The notes below the pieces were generated by a model. The model ran no database searches. It had not been told where the DNA came from and saw only the letters and a program-made list of their open reading frames with translations. From Planctomycetota bacterium (GTDB taxonomy: Bacteria > Planctomycetota > Planctomycetia > Isosphaerales > Isosphaeraceae): a DNA stretch of 5,617 nucleotides. Of this stretch, positions 5,507-5,617 are shown one piece after another. Made by a program: the position numbers and the translations under genes. The first letter of the stretch is position 1. Every line of letters starts with the position of its first letter. The stretch lies in contig JAJYDH010000423.1 of the NCBI GenBank assembly GCA_021777685.1, positions 1 to 5,617 of the forward strand, read 5' to 3'.

Positions 5507-5617
5507 TCGAAAATGACCGATGGCCAATGGGTTATGTCACATCAGAGGACGGGCATCGGATGCGATCGCGGCCGAATTCCCGGAAAACCCCTCCGATCGA
5601 CCATCGCTCATCGGACA
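5493..5617. mobile_element. End of a second IS5-like insertion sequence, cut by the right window edge
   Basis: The element starts with GAGGCTATCCGGGA at 5493, directly after TAA (5490-5492), another TNA trinucleotide, and exactly where nitrilase homology stops. The following 111 bases show no transposase motif on either strand: the minus-strand frames hit stops, and the plus-strand frame is only the open continuation of the nitrilase frame. This suits the non-coding margin of an element whose transposase lies further right. It could be the right end of the same IS type as at 1-748, or a different member of the group. Confidence 0.6.

Noticed and set aside
1..5617. CRISPR array, tRNA, rRNA or a defence system
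   Set aside because: No spaced direct repeats, no cloverleaf-like sequence, and no nuclease, toxin or reverse transcriptase domains were seen on either strand.

Overview
This GC-rich window comes from an accessory, decaying part of a bacterial chromosome or contig. The dense GC-rich codons, the IS5-type transposase, the exported PHP-domain hydrolase and the lipoprotein form of a PEBP-like protein suggest a planctomycete-like host. That taxonomic guess is inference from general protein character, because no marker gene is present.

Layout. Bases 1-748 hold the 5' part of an IS5-type element on the minus strand; it runs off the left edge, has lost its usual ATG and carries Glu in place of the first catalytic Asp. 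From about 1229 to 3732, all on the minus strand, lies a run of five broken genes. In transcription order they are: an OsmC-family peroxidase with one in-frame TAG; a YbhB/YbcL (PEBP) lipoprotein cut off before its C-terminal motif; the last 37 codons of a cupin joined directly to that truncated PEBP; an exported CehA/McbA-like PHP metallohydrolase with a frameshift and an in-frame TAG; and a small conserved protein of unknown function with a frameshift, which ends exactly at the IS boundary. Bases 3733-4094 form a divergent non-coding region with a TATAAT box followed by an inverted repeat, and a hairpin just before the next gene. Bases 4095-4844 encode the only intact gene, a TauE/SafE (TSUP) membrane permease on the plus strand. 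Bases about 4991-5492 are a nitrilase remnant with several lesions, cut at its 3' end by a second IS end that runs off the right edge.

How it fits together. The two IS ends share a 14-bp terminus, GAGGCTATCCGGGA, face outward, and each abuts a TNA trinucleotide. The 4.7 kb between them is therefore an inter-IS segment in which almost everything except the permease is broken. OsmC and the PEBP lipoprotein have operon-like spacing (27 nt), and the cupin stop lies 8 nt before the PHP hydrolase start, so two former transcription units seem to have been fused by a deletion. No new defence or metabolic system is visible. The most interesting signals are the two TAG codons at probable tyrosine positions in otherwise conserved reading frames, the PEBP/cupin deletion junction, and the intact permease among pseudogenes. 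A high error rate in the underlying assembly could explain the single-base indels but explains the substitutions and the fusion less well.
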